Both the position numbers and the translations under genes were made by a program. A stretch of 64,000 nucleotides of DNA from Celeribacter baekdonensis (lineage in GTDB: Bacteria; Pseudomonadota; Alphaproteobacteria; Rhodobacterales; Rhodobacteraceae). The stretch is from NCBI RefSeq assembly GCF_003047105.1, contig NZ_CP028475.1, positions 1,674,001 through 1,738,000 of the forward strand, read 5' to 3'. Below are positions 46,956 to 55,396 of this stretch, piece by piece (position 1 is the first letter of the stretch; every line of letters begins with the position of its first letter). A model generated the notes under the pieces. It was given only the letters and a program-made list of their open reading frames with translations, did not search any database and was not told the DNA's origin.

Positions 46956-47086
46956 CCCAAAACGCGGCTGGGTTGGGTGAAGATCCTGAAATCAAAACCA
47001 TCCGCGCCGCGGCTGCCACATCGGAACTCGACATTGCCGGTGACTGCGCGTGCCAAAAGCACCTGCCCCCTGCGCACGGCGATTGA
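46952..47086 (+). pseudogene. Vestigial ORF, possible glutamine-synthetase remnant
   Basis: A 44-codon frame begins ATGA-overlapped with the upstream permease stop, MTQNAAGLGEDPEIKTIRAAA. The start resembles the N-terminus of glutamine-synthetase-like ligases (PEI-TIRAAACDLNG) as I recall them, but the frame then loses similarity and stops. Its role is uncertain. The following 288 bp to 47374 hold no gene: they contain a short 12-bp direct repeat (47226-47249) and the palindrome at 47284-47295. Confidence 0.35.
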
Positions 47087-47225
47087 TAGATTTGCCACCT
47101 CCCCTTGATGCGGCGAGGTTTCCCAGAGCAATTGATGCCCAACCAGCCCCTGAAAAAGCGCCAAAACGTCCGTGACTGGGCGGAATTTCCCCCGTGAAAC
47201 AGGTCGCATTGGCGCTCGATACGGT

Positions 47226-47249
47226 GTGACGTTTGGGGTGACGTTTGGG
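47226..47249. repeat. Two tandem 12-bp repeats
   Basis: GTGACGTTTGGG occurs twice back to back, followed by GTAAC, in the gap before the amidotransferase gene. Confidence 0.85.
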
Positions 47250-47283
47250 GTAACTGCACTCAGAGATTGGGCGTGAGACTGAT

Positions 47284-47295
47284 ATTTGATCAAAT
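47284..47295. promoter_or_regulatory. Perfect 12-bp palindrome upstream of the amidotransferase
   Basis: ATTTGATCAAAT lies 79 bp before the ATG at 47375, in AT-rich DNA, typical of an operator for a dimeric regulator. No regulator is adjacent, and no consensus is recognised. Confidence 0.45.
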
Positions 47296-47374
47296 TATTG
47301 CAACAGGCCTCGCCACCCCTTGCGGCATTATAACCAACACGCTACCGTCGGGCATTCACAACAGTCGGTGACTT

Positions 47375-48070
47375 ATGAAACTCGGCATTCTGCAATGCGG
47401 ACACGCGCCTGACCCGGTGGCGCAAAAACACGGGGATTTCGATCATATGTTTGCGCAACTCCTTGCGCCTTATGGCTACAGCTATGAGGTCTGGAACGTT
47501 GTCGACATGCAGTTCCCGGACGGGCCAGAGGCCGCCGATGCATGGCTTTTGACCGGCTCCAAACATGGTGCCTATGAAGACCACCCGTTTATACCGCCGC
47601 TTGAGGCGTTGATCCGGGACATTCAGGCCTCCGGTCGACGGATGCTTGGCATTTGTTTTGGCCATCAAATCATCGCCAAGGCTTTGGGCGGTACGGTTGA
47701 AAAATTCAAAGGCGGCTGGTCCATCGGCCGCACCGCCTATGACATTCCGGCGCTGGGTCATGTGTATCTCAATGCTTGGCACCAAGATCAGGTCACAACC
47801 CTGCCCGAAGGGGCCGAAGTCGTGGGCCAGAATGATTTTTGTGCCAATGCCGCGTTGGTCTATGGCGACAGCATCCTGACGATCCAACCCCACCCGGAAT
47901 TGTCACCGACAATCATCTCCGACTATCTGGCCGCACGCGCCAATGATCCGGCCTATCCGCAGGATCTGATCGCAGCGGCGCTGGAGGAGAACGCACACCC
48001 CACAGATGACGCACGTTTTGCCGGGCTCATGGCGGGATTTCTAGACCAAGGGCGGGAGGCCCTGACCTGA
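47375..48070 (+). CDS. Class I glutamine amidotransferase
   Basis: This 231-residue protein has the amidotransferase triad: Cys94 in GICFGHQ, His173 and Glu175 in QPHPEL. Class I family without a synthase domain, close to the gamma-glutamyl hydrolase or PuuD type in layout. It overlaps the glutamine-synthetase-like gene by TGATG, so the pair may act on a gamma-glutamyl amine: one ligates, the other hydrolyses. Confidence 0.87.
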   Translation: MKLGILQCGHAPDPVAQKHGDFDHMFAQLLAPYGYSYEVWNVVDMQFPDGPEAADAWLLTGSKHGAYEDHPFIPPLEALIRDIQASGRRMLGICFGHQIIAKALGGTVEKFKGGWSIGRTAYDIPALGHVYLNAWHQDQVTTLPEGAEVVGQNDFCANAALVYGDSILTIQPHPELSPTIISDYLAARANDPAYPQDLIAAALEENAHPTDDARFAGLMAGFLDQGREALT

Positions 48071-49422
48071 TGGATTTCTTCGATCAACTGCCCCAAGCCG
48101 CCCTTGATTTCATGGACGGGCGCAAACTGGATGAGGTCGAATGTATCGTTGCCGATCTCTCCGGCATTGCTCGCGGCAAGGCCATGCCCGCCGCCAAATT
48201 CGCCACGCAAAAACATTTCTACCTGCCCAATTCGATCTTTTTGCAATCCATCAATGGCGATTGGGTCGATGACGCGGATGCGCCGTTCACCGAACCTGAC
48301 ATGGTTTTGGTGCCTGATTTCAGCACCGCCTCCGCCGCGCCATGGACCGCTGATTGCACGCTTCAAGTCATCCATGATGTGTTTGATCAAAAGGGCGATA
48401 TGATGCCCGTGGCCCCGCGCAATGTGTTGAAACGCGTGGTGGATTTGTATCATCAACAGGGCTGGGACCCGATTGTCGCACCGGAGATGGAATTCTTCCT
48501 CGTCGCGCGCAACACCGACCCGAACCAACCGATCGAGCCCCCCATCGGTCGCTCCGGCCGCCGTGCCGCTCAGCGTCAGGCCTACTCCATGTCCGCGGTC
48601 GACGAATATGGCCCGATCATTGATGACATTTACGACTTTGCCGAGGCTCAGGGCCTTGAGATCGACGGCATCTTGCAAGAGGGCGGTGCTGGTCAGATCG
48701 AGATGAACCTGCGTCATGGCGATCCGGTCAAATTGGCCGATGAAATGTTTTATTTCAAACGGTTGATCCGCGAAGCCGCGCTGCGTCACGATTGTTTTGC
48801 CACCTTTATGGCCAAACCGATTCAGGACGAACCGGGCTCGGCGATGCACATTCACCATTCGGTCGTGGACCTCAAAACCGGCGAAAATATCTTTTCCGAT
48901 GCCGAGGGCGCAGAAACCGACGCCTTTCATCATTTCATCGCTGGGCTGCAAAATCACCTTGCCTCGACCATCGCGATCCATGCGCCCTATGTGAACAGCT
49001 ATCGCCGCTACGTCCGGGATTTTGCCGCCCCCATTAACCTTGAATGGGGCCGCGACAACCGAACCACCGGGCTGCGCGTGCCGATCTCTGGACCCGAAGC
49101 ACGGCGGATTGAAAATCGTCTGCCGGGGATGGATGTGAACCCCTATCTGTCGATTGCCGCCTCTTTGGCCTGCGGCTATCTCGGCCTGATGGAACGGCGT
49201 GAACCGCGCGACGAATATGTCGGGGACGCATATGCCTCTGCTGAGGGTATTCCGGGGACTTTGGCCTCCGCCCTCGATCTTTTGCAACGCGCCGATCAGA
49301 TGCAAGAGGTGCTGGGTCGCGATTTTTGCCGCACCTACATTCAGGTGAAACGCACGGAAAACGATGCGTTTTTGCAGGTGATTTCGCCTTGGGAACGCGA
49401 GCATCTTTTGCTCAACGTCTAA
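48070..49422 (+). CDS. Glutamine-synthetase-family ligase (PuuA-like)
   Basis: This 450-residue protein has the GS catalytic fold with DLSGIARGKAMPAAKF, EGGAGQIEMNLRHGD, FMAKPIQDEPGSAMHIHHS and the late NSYRRYVRDFAAP and NRTTGLRVP. The sequence departs from GlnA and looks like gamma-glutamylputrescine or related amine ligases. Together with the amidotransferase and the ABC transporter it suggests import and gamma-glutamyl-based breakdown of an amine. The next gene, an aminotransferase, fits as the following step. Confidence 0.9.
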   Translation: MDFFDQLPQAALDFMDGRKLDEVECIVADLSGIARGKAMPAAKFATQKHFYLPNSIFLQSINGDWVDDADAPFTEPDMVLVPDFSTASAAPWTADCTLQVIHDVFDQKGDMMPVAPRNVLKRVVDLYHQQGWDPIVAPEMEFFLVARNTDPNQPIEPPIGRSGRRAAQRQAYSMSAVDEYGPIIDDIYDFAEAQGLEIDGILQEGGAGQIEMNLRHGDPVKLADEMFYFKRLIREAALRHDCFATFMAKPIQDEPGSAMHIHHSVVDLKTGENIFSDAEGAETDAFHHFIAGLQNHLASTIAIHAPYVNSYRRYVRDFAAPINLEWGRDNRTTGLRVPISGPEARRIENRLPGMDVNPYLSIAASLACGYLGLMERREPRDEYVGDAYASAEGIPGTLASALDLLQRADQMQEVLGRDFCRTYIQVKRTENDAFLQVISPWEREHLLLNV

Positions 49423-49448
49423 AGGCATACCGCATCAGAACCGACACG

Positions 49449-49475
49449 AAAAAGGGGGCAAACTGCCCCCTTTTT
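49449..49475 (+). terminator. Terminator after the GS-like gene
   Basis: AAAAAGGGGGCA pairs with TGCCCCCTTTTT around AAC. It suggests that the aminotransferase gene at 49594 has its own promoter. Confidence 0.9.
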
Positions 49476-49593
49476 GCGGCCTGCGCGCGCTCCGAAAATA
49501 TGAATTTTTTGCGAAAACCCGCCGGTGCGACAGCACAAGAGTAGATTTCTCTGCGCACACCACTTACAGTTATTCTGAAAGAAGAATTTAAAA

Positions 49594-50820
49594 ATGGTGA
49601 AAGACATGTCCGACGGAGCTTCTCACGCCCCCAACGTCTACGATGCCGAACCGATCCCCGCCCTGGCCCGCGAGGAGGTCGAACGCCTACTCCTGTCCGG
49701 TGATTTGTTCCGCTACACAGCCGCCAAAGACGCGCCGGTGACGTTGCTCGAACAGGAATTCGCCGCCATGCTCGGCGCGAAATATGCCCTCGCCGTTGCC
49801 TCCTGCTCCGCCGCTCTGTTCCTCTCTCTTAAGGCGCTCGACCTGCCGCGCGATGCGCGCGTTTTGATACCGGCCTTCACCTTTGCCGCCGTGCCCTCCG
49901 CCATCGACCATGCCAATTGCACGCCCGTTTTGGTCGAATGTGCAGACAACTACCGCATTGATTTGGAAGACTTTTACGCCAAGATCGAAGATGCTGACGC
50001 GGTGATGATTTCACACATGCGCGGCCACACCTCCGACATGGACGCGATCAAAACCGCCTGCGACGCCAAAGGCATCCCGTTGATTGAAGACGCGGCCCAC
50101 AGTCTTGGCACGGTTTGGGACGGACAAAACATTGGTACGATTGGCAAAATCGGCTGTTTCTCGTTCCAGTCCTACAAACTATTGAACGGCGGCGAAGGCG
50201 GCATCATGATCACCGACGACGCCGAGGTCTATGCCCGAGCTGTTATCATGTCTGGTGCCTATGAGCACAACTGGGCCAAGCACAATCCGCAGCGCGACAA
50301 TGCGCTTGTTGAGGCATTTGACCGCTGGCAGAACAAGCTGCCGCTCTACAACACCCGCCTGTCCAACATGTCCGCCACTTTGGTGCGTCCGCAGATCAAA
50401 GAAGTGCCGCGCCGTGTGGCCGATGGTCGTCGCAACCACGATTATGTTGCCGCTTTGCTTGAGGCCTCGCCCTATCTGAGCGTGCCCGCCAAGCTCGAAA
50501 AAGAGGTCCGCGCGCCTGACAGCCTTCAGTTCAATTTGGTGGATTTCTCCCGCGAAGAGGCGCTGTCTTTCCAAGAGGCCGCCAAAGCGCGTGGCGTCTC
50601 GGTTCAGGTCTTTGGTCTCTCAACGGACAACGCCCGCGCCTTTTGGAACTGGCAGTTCTTGGGCGACACGCCTGAGCTACCGAAAACCCGCGAGATGCTG
50701 TCGAAAGCCTGCGACACCCGCCTTCCGGCGCGTCTGCAACAACCCGATCTGGACTTTATCGCTGATGCGTTGCTCGGTGCCGCCGAGGCGGTCAAAGCTG
50801 TGCGTGCCGCAGCGGAATAA
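49594..50820 (+). CDS. DegT/DnrJ/EryC1/StrS-family aminotransferase
   Basis: This 408-residue PLP enzyme has LIPAFTFAAVPSAID, the cofactor aspartate in IEDAAHSLG (Asp166) and the Schiff-base lysine Lys195 in FSFQSYKLLNGGEGG. Members transaminate sugars or small ketones. The start is ATG 49594 with ATG 49606 as an alternative. It lies between two terminators, convergent with a LysR gene. A role in amine breakdown with the upstream genes is inferred. Confidence 0.87.
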   Translation: MVKDMSDGASHAPNVYDAEPIPALAREEVERLLLSGDLFRYTAAKDAPVTLLEQEFAAMLGAKYALAVASCSAALFLSLKALDLPRDARVLIPAFTFAAVPSAIDHANCTPVLVECADNYRIDLEDFYAKIEDADAVMISHMRGHTSDMDAIKTACDAKGIPLIEDAAHSLGTVWDGQNIGTIGKIGCFSFQSYKLLNGGEGGIMITDDAEVYARAVIMSGAYEHNWAKHNPQRDNALVEAFDRWQNKLPLYNTRLSNMSATLVRPQIKEVPRRVADGRRNHDYVAALLEASPYLSVPAKLEKEVRAPDSLQFNLVDFSREEALSFQEAAKARGVSVQVFGLSTDNARAFWNWQFLGDTPELPKTREMLSKACDTRLPARLQQPDLDFIADALLGAAEAVKAVRAAAE

Positions 50821-50844
50821 TCGCGTTTAGCCCTAAAAATCAAA

Positions 50845-50873
50845 GACGCCGCCTCATTGGGGCGGCGTTTTGC
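50845..50873. terminator. Bidirectional terminator
   Basis: ACGCCGCC (50846-50853) pairs with GGCGGCGT (50861-50868), followed by TTT. It lies between the convergent aminotransferase and LysR genes. Confidence 0.85.
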
Positions 50874-50874
50874 G

Positions 50875-51819
50875 TTAGAGCAGTTTGACGTAACCCTCAA
50901 GCCAAGGGTTGGCCGCGACCAAGGGCGTGACCACCTGATCCTGCAACAGGGGACGCAAGCGCGCGGCGATGTCGCTGGCCATCTCGGACACGCCATCCCG
51001 GCGCACGGTCAAAGAAATCCGGCGCGACAGCGGCGTGGTTGGCAGCGGGAGGACCTCAATCGCGCTGGCATAACGCCCGGCGTTGAGCACGCCCAGAGAG
51101 GACAGGATCGTCCATCCGGTCCCCCCCGCCACCATTGCCAACATGGCGCGGTAACTGTCCAATTCAAACCGTTGGGTCAGCCGCATCCCCTGCTCTGACA
51201 GGTGATTGGCCACCATCCGCCCCATCGCATGACGGCGAGTGTATTGGATCAACGGCAGGGTTTGGATCGCCTCACGATGGCCCTTTGGCACCACGGCGAC
51301 GAACGGATCTTGCAACATTGGATGGCTCTCCCGCCAGTCCTCCGCCATATCCAATTCGGCGGCGACAATCACGTCGAGTGCCCGGTGTTCCAACCGGTCA
51401 AGCAGCCGATGCGACGGGCCGGTCTCCAATTCAAACCGGGTGTTTGTCAACGTGTCGGCCATCTGTGCGATCAGCAAAGGCGTCACACTGGATTCAAAAT
51501 CTTCGACCATGCCAAGGCGCAACTGGCCCAATTGGCTCAGGTCCAACCCGGCGATTTCAGAGCGCGCGCGCGCCGCCTCCAACAGGATCGTTTGCGCCCG
51601 TTTGCGCAACACCCGTCCCGCAGGCGTCAGGCTCATTGGCCGTTCGCGCCGGTTCATCAATTCGGTGCCCAGCGCGGTTTCGAGGTTTGAGATTTGTTGC
51701 GAGATGGCAGAGGGCGACGCCCCCAATCGCTTGGCCGCCGCCGAGACAGAGCCCTCCTCGGACACGGCCAAAAACACCTCAACCCCCCAAAGCGTCAACC
51801 GCCCAACCTTGTCACTCAT
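50875..51819 (-). CDS. LysR-family transcriptional regulator
   Basis: This 314-residue protein has the N-terminal winged helix (FLAVSEEGSVSAAAKRLGASPSAISQQISNLE) and a C-terminal periplasmic-binding-type ligand domain. The target genes are unknown; the neighbours are an aminotransferase and the PHA cluster. The start at 51819 is preferred over 51939, because the helix-turn-helix begins right after it. Confidence 0.9.
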   Translation of the reverse strand: MSDKVGRLTLWGVEVFLAVSEEGSVSAAAKRLGASPSAISQQISNLETALGTELMNRRERPMSLTPAGRVLRKRAQTILLEAARARSEIAGLDLSQLGQLRLGMVEDFESSVTPLLIAQMADTLTNTRFELETGPSHRLLDRLEHRALDVIVAAELDMAEDWRESHPMLQDPFVAVVPKGHREAIQTLPLIQYTRRHAMGRMVANHLSEQGMRLTQRFELDSYRAMLAMVAGGTGWTILSSLGVLNAGRYASAIEVLPLPTTPLSRRISLTVRRDGVSEMASDIAARLRPLLQDQVVTPLVAANPWLEGYVKLL

Positions 51820-51932
51820 CGCGCTGCGTCGCCTTTTGGTGTTTGATCTCGTGTTGATCACAAGCCTAGGGGGTGCTGTGCGGACTGTCACCCGCCTAAT
51901 CGAAGGGGGCCGTACATTCATGCCGCAGCTGC

Positions 51933-51961
51933 AAAACAAAACCCCGCCGATTGGGCGGGGC
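51933..51961 (-). terminator. Terminator of phaR
   Basis: CCCCGCC (51942-51948) and GGCGGGG (51954-51960) form a stem; on the reverse strand it is followed by TTTTGTTTT. It lies 32 bp after the phaR stop. Confidence 0.85.
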
Positions 51962-51992
51962 TTGTCTTGATCAGCGGATCAAATGGGCGCGT

Positions 51993-52556
51993 TTATTGCA
52001 GTTTGGACAGCTTGTCCTGAAGCTCAGCGAGTTGCTTTTTGATCTCGCCCAGATCTTCTTTGCTCTCGGTCGCAGCTTCGGCTTTCGGTGCGGTCCAATT
52101 CGCCCCAAGCCCACTGCCCAAGCCCCCGGTCATCGCCTTCAGGAAAGCGTCCTGTTGGGCTTGCAGCGCTTCAAATCCCGGCAAACTGGTGCCAAAGTTT
52201 TGCATCACCTGCTCTTGGCCGTGGCGGAGCATTTCAAAACTCTGCGCCAAAAATTGCGGCACAACGGATTGAATATCCGAGGTGTAGCTGCGCACAAGAT
52301 CGGTCAAGACGTTGAGCGGCAACACGCTTTCACCGCGGCTTTCATGTTCCGCGATGATTTGCAAAAGGTACTGACGGGTCAAATCATCCCCGGATTTCAA
52401 ATCAACGATCTGCACATCACGCCCCTCGCGGATAAACCCCGCGATGTCCTCCAGCGTGACATAGTCAGACGTCTCAGTGTTATAGAGGCGACGCGACGCA
52501 TAGCGTTTGATCAACAGCGTCGCGGTTTTATCAAATGTTTTTTTCTCGGCGGCCAT
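51993..52556 (-). CDS. phaR: Polyhydroxyalkanoate synthesis repressor PhaR
   Basis: This 187-residue protein has the PhaR N-terminal DNA-binding block LLIKRYASRRLYNTETSDYVTLEDIAGFIREGRDV and a C-terminal coiled coil (about 155-187). PhaR represses phasin genes and its own gene, and leaves the DNA when PHA polymer is present. A site CTGCGGCGCAA (52700-52710) lies in the upstream gap, one base off the CTGC-N3-GCAG rule and consistent with autoregulation. Confidence 0.96.
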   Translation of the reverse strand: MAAEKKTFDKTATLLIKRYASRRLYNTETSDYVTLEDIAGFIREGRDVQIVDLKSGDDLTRQYLLQIIAEHESRGESVLPLNVLTDLVRSYTSDIQSVVPQFLAQSFEMLRHGQEQVMQNFGTSLPGFEALQAQQDAFLKAMTGGLGSGLGANWTAPKAEAATESKEDLGEIKKQLAELQDKLSKLQ

Positions 52557-52699
52557 TCTGGGCTCCCCTCCCTTATTGGCATTGCAGCGAGCCTAAGCGA
52601 CGGATTTTCCAAAAGCAAAAGAAATCCCTATCAAACCGATACCGCTACCATGTCACCGGGGCAAAACCAGCGTGCATCAGACCTCTGCGGCATTCTGCG

Positions 52700-52710
52700 C
52701 TGCGGCGCAA
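52700..52710. promoter_or_regulatory. Probable PhaR operator upstream of phaR
   Basis: CTGCGGCGCAA fits CTGC-N3-GCAG in seven of eight positions. It lies 144 bp from the phaR ATG within the 264-bp gap to the phasin gene. Confidence 0.45.
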
Positions 52711-52726
52711 ATCCACATGCCGACCA

Positions 52727-52760
52727 AGAAAAATGGGCCCCCAAAAGGAGGCCCATTTCT
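52727..52760 (-). terminator. Terminator of the phasin gene
   Basis: AAATGGGCC (52731-52739) pairs with GGCCCATTT (52750-52758); the reverse strand then has TTTTTC. It lies 61 bp after the phasin stop. Confidence 0.85.
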
Positions 52761-52820
52761 GATGCGGCAGGGTCAGGGAGGCGACCCCCACGCGCGAATA
52801 CAATCGTAAGACCAGATGCC

Positions 52821-53270
52821 TTAGGCGGCCGGAGTGGTCACTTTTTTCGCAGCTTTGGTCATTTCGTCTGTCGCTTTTTTAGCGGCAGCGGTCATGTCTT
52901 CGCCTGCGTCTTTGCCAGCAGCGAGCATCAGTTCAACGGTTTCCATTTGAACTTTTTTCGCAACTTCAGCGAAAGCGGCCATGTTTTCAGCAGCCAATTC
53001 AGCCTGAGCAGAAGCGAAATCGGTGACCGCTTTGGTGTAATCGGTCGGCTCTTCTTTCACAGCTGCCACAGTGGAGGCTTTTGCGAGAACTTCTTTGGTC
53101 CATTTGGAGGAAATCTCAGTGGATTTCTCAGCAGCTTCGAGAGCCACTTTGGCCATTTTCTCACCAAGCGATGCTTGGGTTTTGAACGCGTCCTGCATTG
53201 CCGACATGTCCATTGGGAAATTGCCCATCATGTCTTTCATCATTTTGGTGAAGTCATCAGTTTTAGCCAT
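52821..53270 (-). CDS. phaP: Phasin
   Basis: This 149-residue helical amphipathic protein has many Ala/Lys/Met residues and the phasin-like run MGNFPMDMSAMQDAFKTQ at the start. Phasins coat PHA granules and set their number and size. It lies between phaC and phaR and has PhaR-type operators upstream, which supports the call although the sequence is low in complexity. Confidence 0.9.
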   Translation of the reverse strand: MAKTDDFTKMMKDMMGNFPMDMSAMQDAFKTQASLGEKMAKVALEAAEKSTEISSKWTKEVLAKASTVAAVKEEPTDYTKAVTDFASAQAELAAENMAAFAEVAKKVQMETVELMLAAGKDAGEDMTAAAKKATDEMTKAAKKVTTPAA

Positions 53271-53354
53271 GTCACAGTCCTTTGCGGTTACTAAATAAGC
53301 GGTCCGTTCCGGTGTGCCGCTCTGAATTCGTTACAGACCGGCGTTGATGTCGCT

Positions 53355-53420
53355 CTGCACTTGCAAACAGAATATGCATGCTGCGGTGCAGAAAATCAAG
53401 TGTTTTATGCTGCACCGCAG
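53355..53420. promoter_or_regulatory. PhaR operators in front of the phasin gene
   Basis: CTGCGGTGCAG (53381-53391) and CTGCACCGCAG (53410-53420) are two perfect CTGC-N3-GCAG sites, the consensus reported for PhaR of Paracoccus. A weaker CTGCACTTGCA lies at 53355-53365. They stand 111-150 bp upstream of the phasin ATG. Confidence 0.75.
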
Positions 53421-53444
53421 AAAAATACCCAAAACCACGTAGAT

Positions 53445-55250
53445 TCAGGGTGTTGCCTGTGACGCAACGTAATCGCCCGGAGCCGGACCCAATGTTGCGC
53501 GCCCCGAATCACCCGGATGACGCGCTGGAACCATCTTACCGGCCTTAGATGACAACCAGTTTTCCCACCGCGGCCACCATGAGCCTTGATGAAAATCCGC
53601 CCCCGCTTTCCACTCCTGCGGTGACAGTGTCAGATCACTGTTGGTATAATGACCGTATTTCTTTTTCGATGGCGGATTGACGATCCCGGCAATATGCCCG
53701 GACTCTGAGAGGATGAAGGTTTTGTTCTTCGATCCCATCTGACGCACCCCATTATAGGAGCTGGTCCAAGCCGCGATGTGATCGGTCTCACAACCGATGG
53801 CACAGAGCGGCACATCCACTTCGGAAAGACGTACCGTTGTTCCGGCGATCGGGAACCCCGTGGTCGACAGTTCATCCCGCTGGCACAGACCGCGCAAATA
53901 TTCGACCGCCATTCGCCCCGGAAGGTTGGTGGCATCGCCATTCCAGTACAACAGATCAAAGGCAGGCGGCGCCTCCCCCATCATATAGGAGCGGATCGCG
54001 GGCTGATAAATCAGATCGTTGGCACGCAGGTAAGAGAAGGTGCGGTTCATATACAAAGACTTCATCAAGCCCGTGCGCGTCGCCTCTGCCTCAATTCCAT
54101 CGACAAAATCATCATCCAAAAACACCCCAACCTCGCCCTGATCGGCAAAATCGGTCAGGGTGGTAAAGAAGGTGGCGGATTTGATCGACTTGTCGCCGCG
54201 TTGTTTCATCAATCCCAACGTGATCGCCAACGTCGTGCCCGCGATACAGTAGCCGATCACATTGATCTTGGCCTCTTTGGTGATCTCTTTGACCTGAGCG
54301 ATGGCGGTCAAAAATCCCTCTTCGACATAGGTGTCCATGCCGACATCGGCATAGCTCTCATCCGGGTTGACCCAAGAGACGACAAAGACGGTGTACCCCT
54401 GCTCCACCACCCATTTGATCAGAGAATTCTGTTCGCGCAGATCAAGAATGTAGAATTTGTTGATCCAGGGCGGAAAGATCAGAAGTGGGGTTTTATGAAC
54501 CTCGTTGGTCAAAGGCGCATATTGAATCAGCTCAAACATCCGGTTGCGAAACACCACTTCACCCTTTGAGGTGCCGATGTTTTTGCCAACCTTAAAAGCG
54601 GCCTTGTCGGCCAAGTTCACAATCGCCTCGCCCTGATGTTCCTCAAGATCGCGGACAAGGTTCTCCAAACCGCGCACCAAGCTTTCGCCATCGGTGTCAA
54701 TCGCCTGTTGCAACGCGTCCGGGTTGGTCGCCAAGAAATTGGTCGGCGACATCATATCAATGATCTGGCGAGTGAAATAATCGACGCGGCGGCGTTCGCG
54801 GTCTTCCATCACCTCAAGATCACCCACGGCGGTTTCAATCGCCTCGGCATTCATCATGTATTGTTGTTTGATAAAATTAAAATACGGGTTGTTGTCCCAA
54901 GCCGGGTTGGCGAATCGGCGATCCTTTGGGGTCTCATCCGGCGGCGGGCTCATATCGCCCTTTGCCAACCGATGTTGGGCATCGACATAATGCTTTAGCG
55001 TTTTGCCCCAGTGCCCGACCTGATGTTCAATCACCCGCGCCGGGTTGTTCATCATTTCGGCCATATAGGCCGCTGCGGCTTTCATAAATAACTCTTGGTT
55101 CGGCCCCTGCAACGACTGCGGCACCGGTTTCTTTTGCGCCAACGCCGAAACCAACCGCTGCGACAAAGCTTCTATCTTTGCGATATTCGCGTTCAATGCC
55201 TCAAATTCATGCGGTTTGTCTTGCGTTTTGACATCTCCATCCCCTGTCAT
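53445..55250 (-). CDS. phaC: Class I polyhydroxyalkanoate synthase
   Basis: PhaC polymerises (R)-3-hydroxyacyl-CoA into PHA at the granule surface. The 601-residue enzyme has the lipase-like box GYCIAG with Cys335 and the other triad members Asp490 (GCETDHIAAW) and His519 (SESGHIAG). Length is that of class I synthases. It is followed by the phasin and phaR genes and divergent from phaZ. Confidence 0.97.
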   Translation of the reverse strand: MTGDGDVKTQDKPHEFEALNANIAKIEALSQRLVSALAQKKPVPQSLQGPNQELFMKAAAAYMAEMMNNPARVIEHQVGHWGKTLKHYVDAQHRLAKGDMSPPPDETPKDRRFANPAWDNNPYFNFIKQQYMMNAEAIETAVGDLEVMEDRERRRVDYFTRQIIDMMSPTNFLATNPDALQQAIDTDGESLVRGLENLVRDLEEHQGEAIVNLADKAAFKVGKNIGTSKGEVVFRNRMFELIQYAPLTNEVHKTPLLIFPPWINKFYILDLREQNSLIKWVVEQGYTVFVVSWVNPDESYADVGMDTYVEEGFLTAIAQVKEITKEAKINVIGYCIAGTTLAITLGLMKQRGDKSIKSATFFTTLTDFADQGEVGVFLDDDFVDGIEAEATRTGLMKSLYMNRTFSYLRANDLIYQPAIRSYMMGEAPPAFDLLYWNGDATNLPGRMAVEYLRGLCQRDELSTTGFPIAGTTVRLSEVDVPLCAIGCETDHIAAWTSSYNGVRQMGSKNKTFILSESGHIAGIVNPPSKKKYGHYTNSDLTLSPQEWKAGADFHQGSWWPRWENWLSSKAGKMVPARHPGDSGRATLGPAPGDYVASQATP

Positions 55251-55274
55251 CTCGCCTCATCCCTCCATTTTGCA

Positions 55275-55310
55275 CTTGCAGCATGACAAAATGCTGTAAG
55301 ACTATATAAA
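55275..55310. promoter_or_regulatory. Inverted repeat in the phaC/phaZ divergent promoter
   Basis: CTTGCAGCAT (55275-55284) and ATGCTGTAAG (55291-55300) are complements with one mismatch and a 6-bp spacer. A TATAAA box (55305-55310) follows, so the repeat overlaps a likely phaZ promoter. It is TGC-rich like PhaR sites but does not match CTGC-N3-GCAG. Confidence 0.5.
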
Positions 55311-55396
55311 CTACGATAGCGATAGAGATGGCAGGTGGGAAGGCGCTGATGTGCCCTAATCTCACAAGGCTGGAACGAGACACCAAGGAGTGACGC

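Noticed and set aside
46886-47293. Reverse 135-codon frame with repeated TPNVTPN
   Set aside because: The repeat is the 12-bp duplication at 47226 read on the other strand; half of the frame lies over the permease gene.
51951-53294. 447-codon forward frame across phaR and the phasin gene
   Set aside because: It crosses two real reverse-strand genes and their terminator, and has low-complexity Phe/Gly-rich content.
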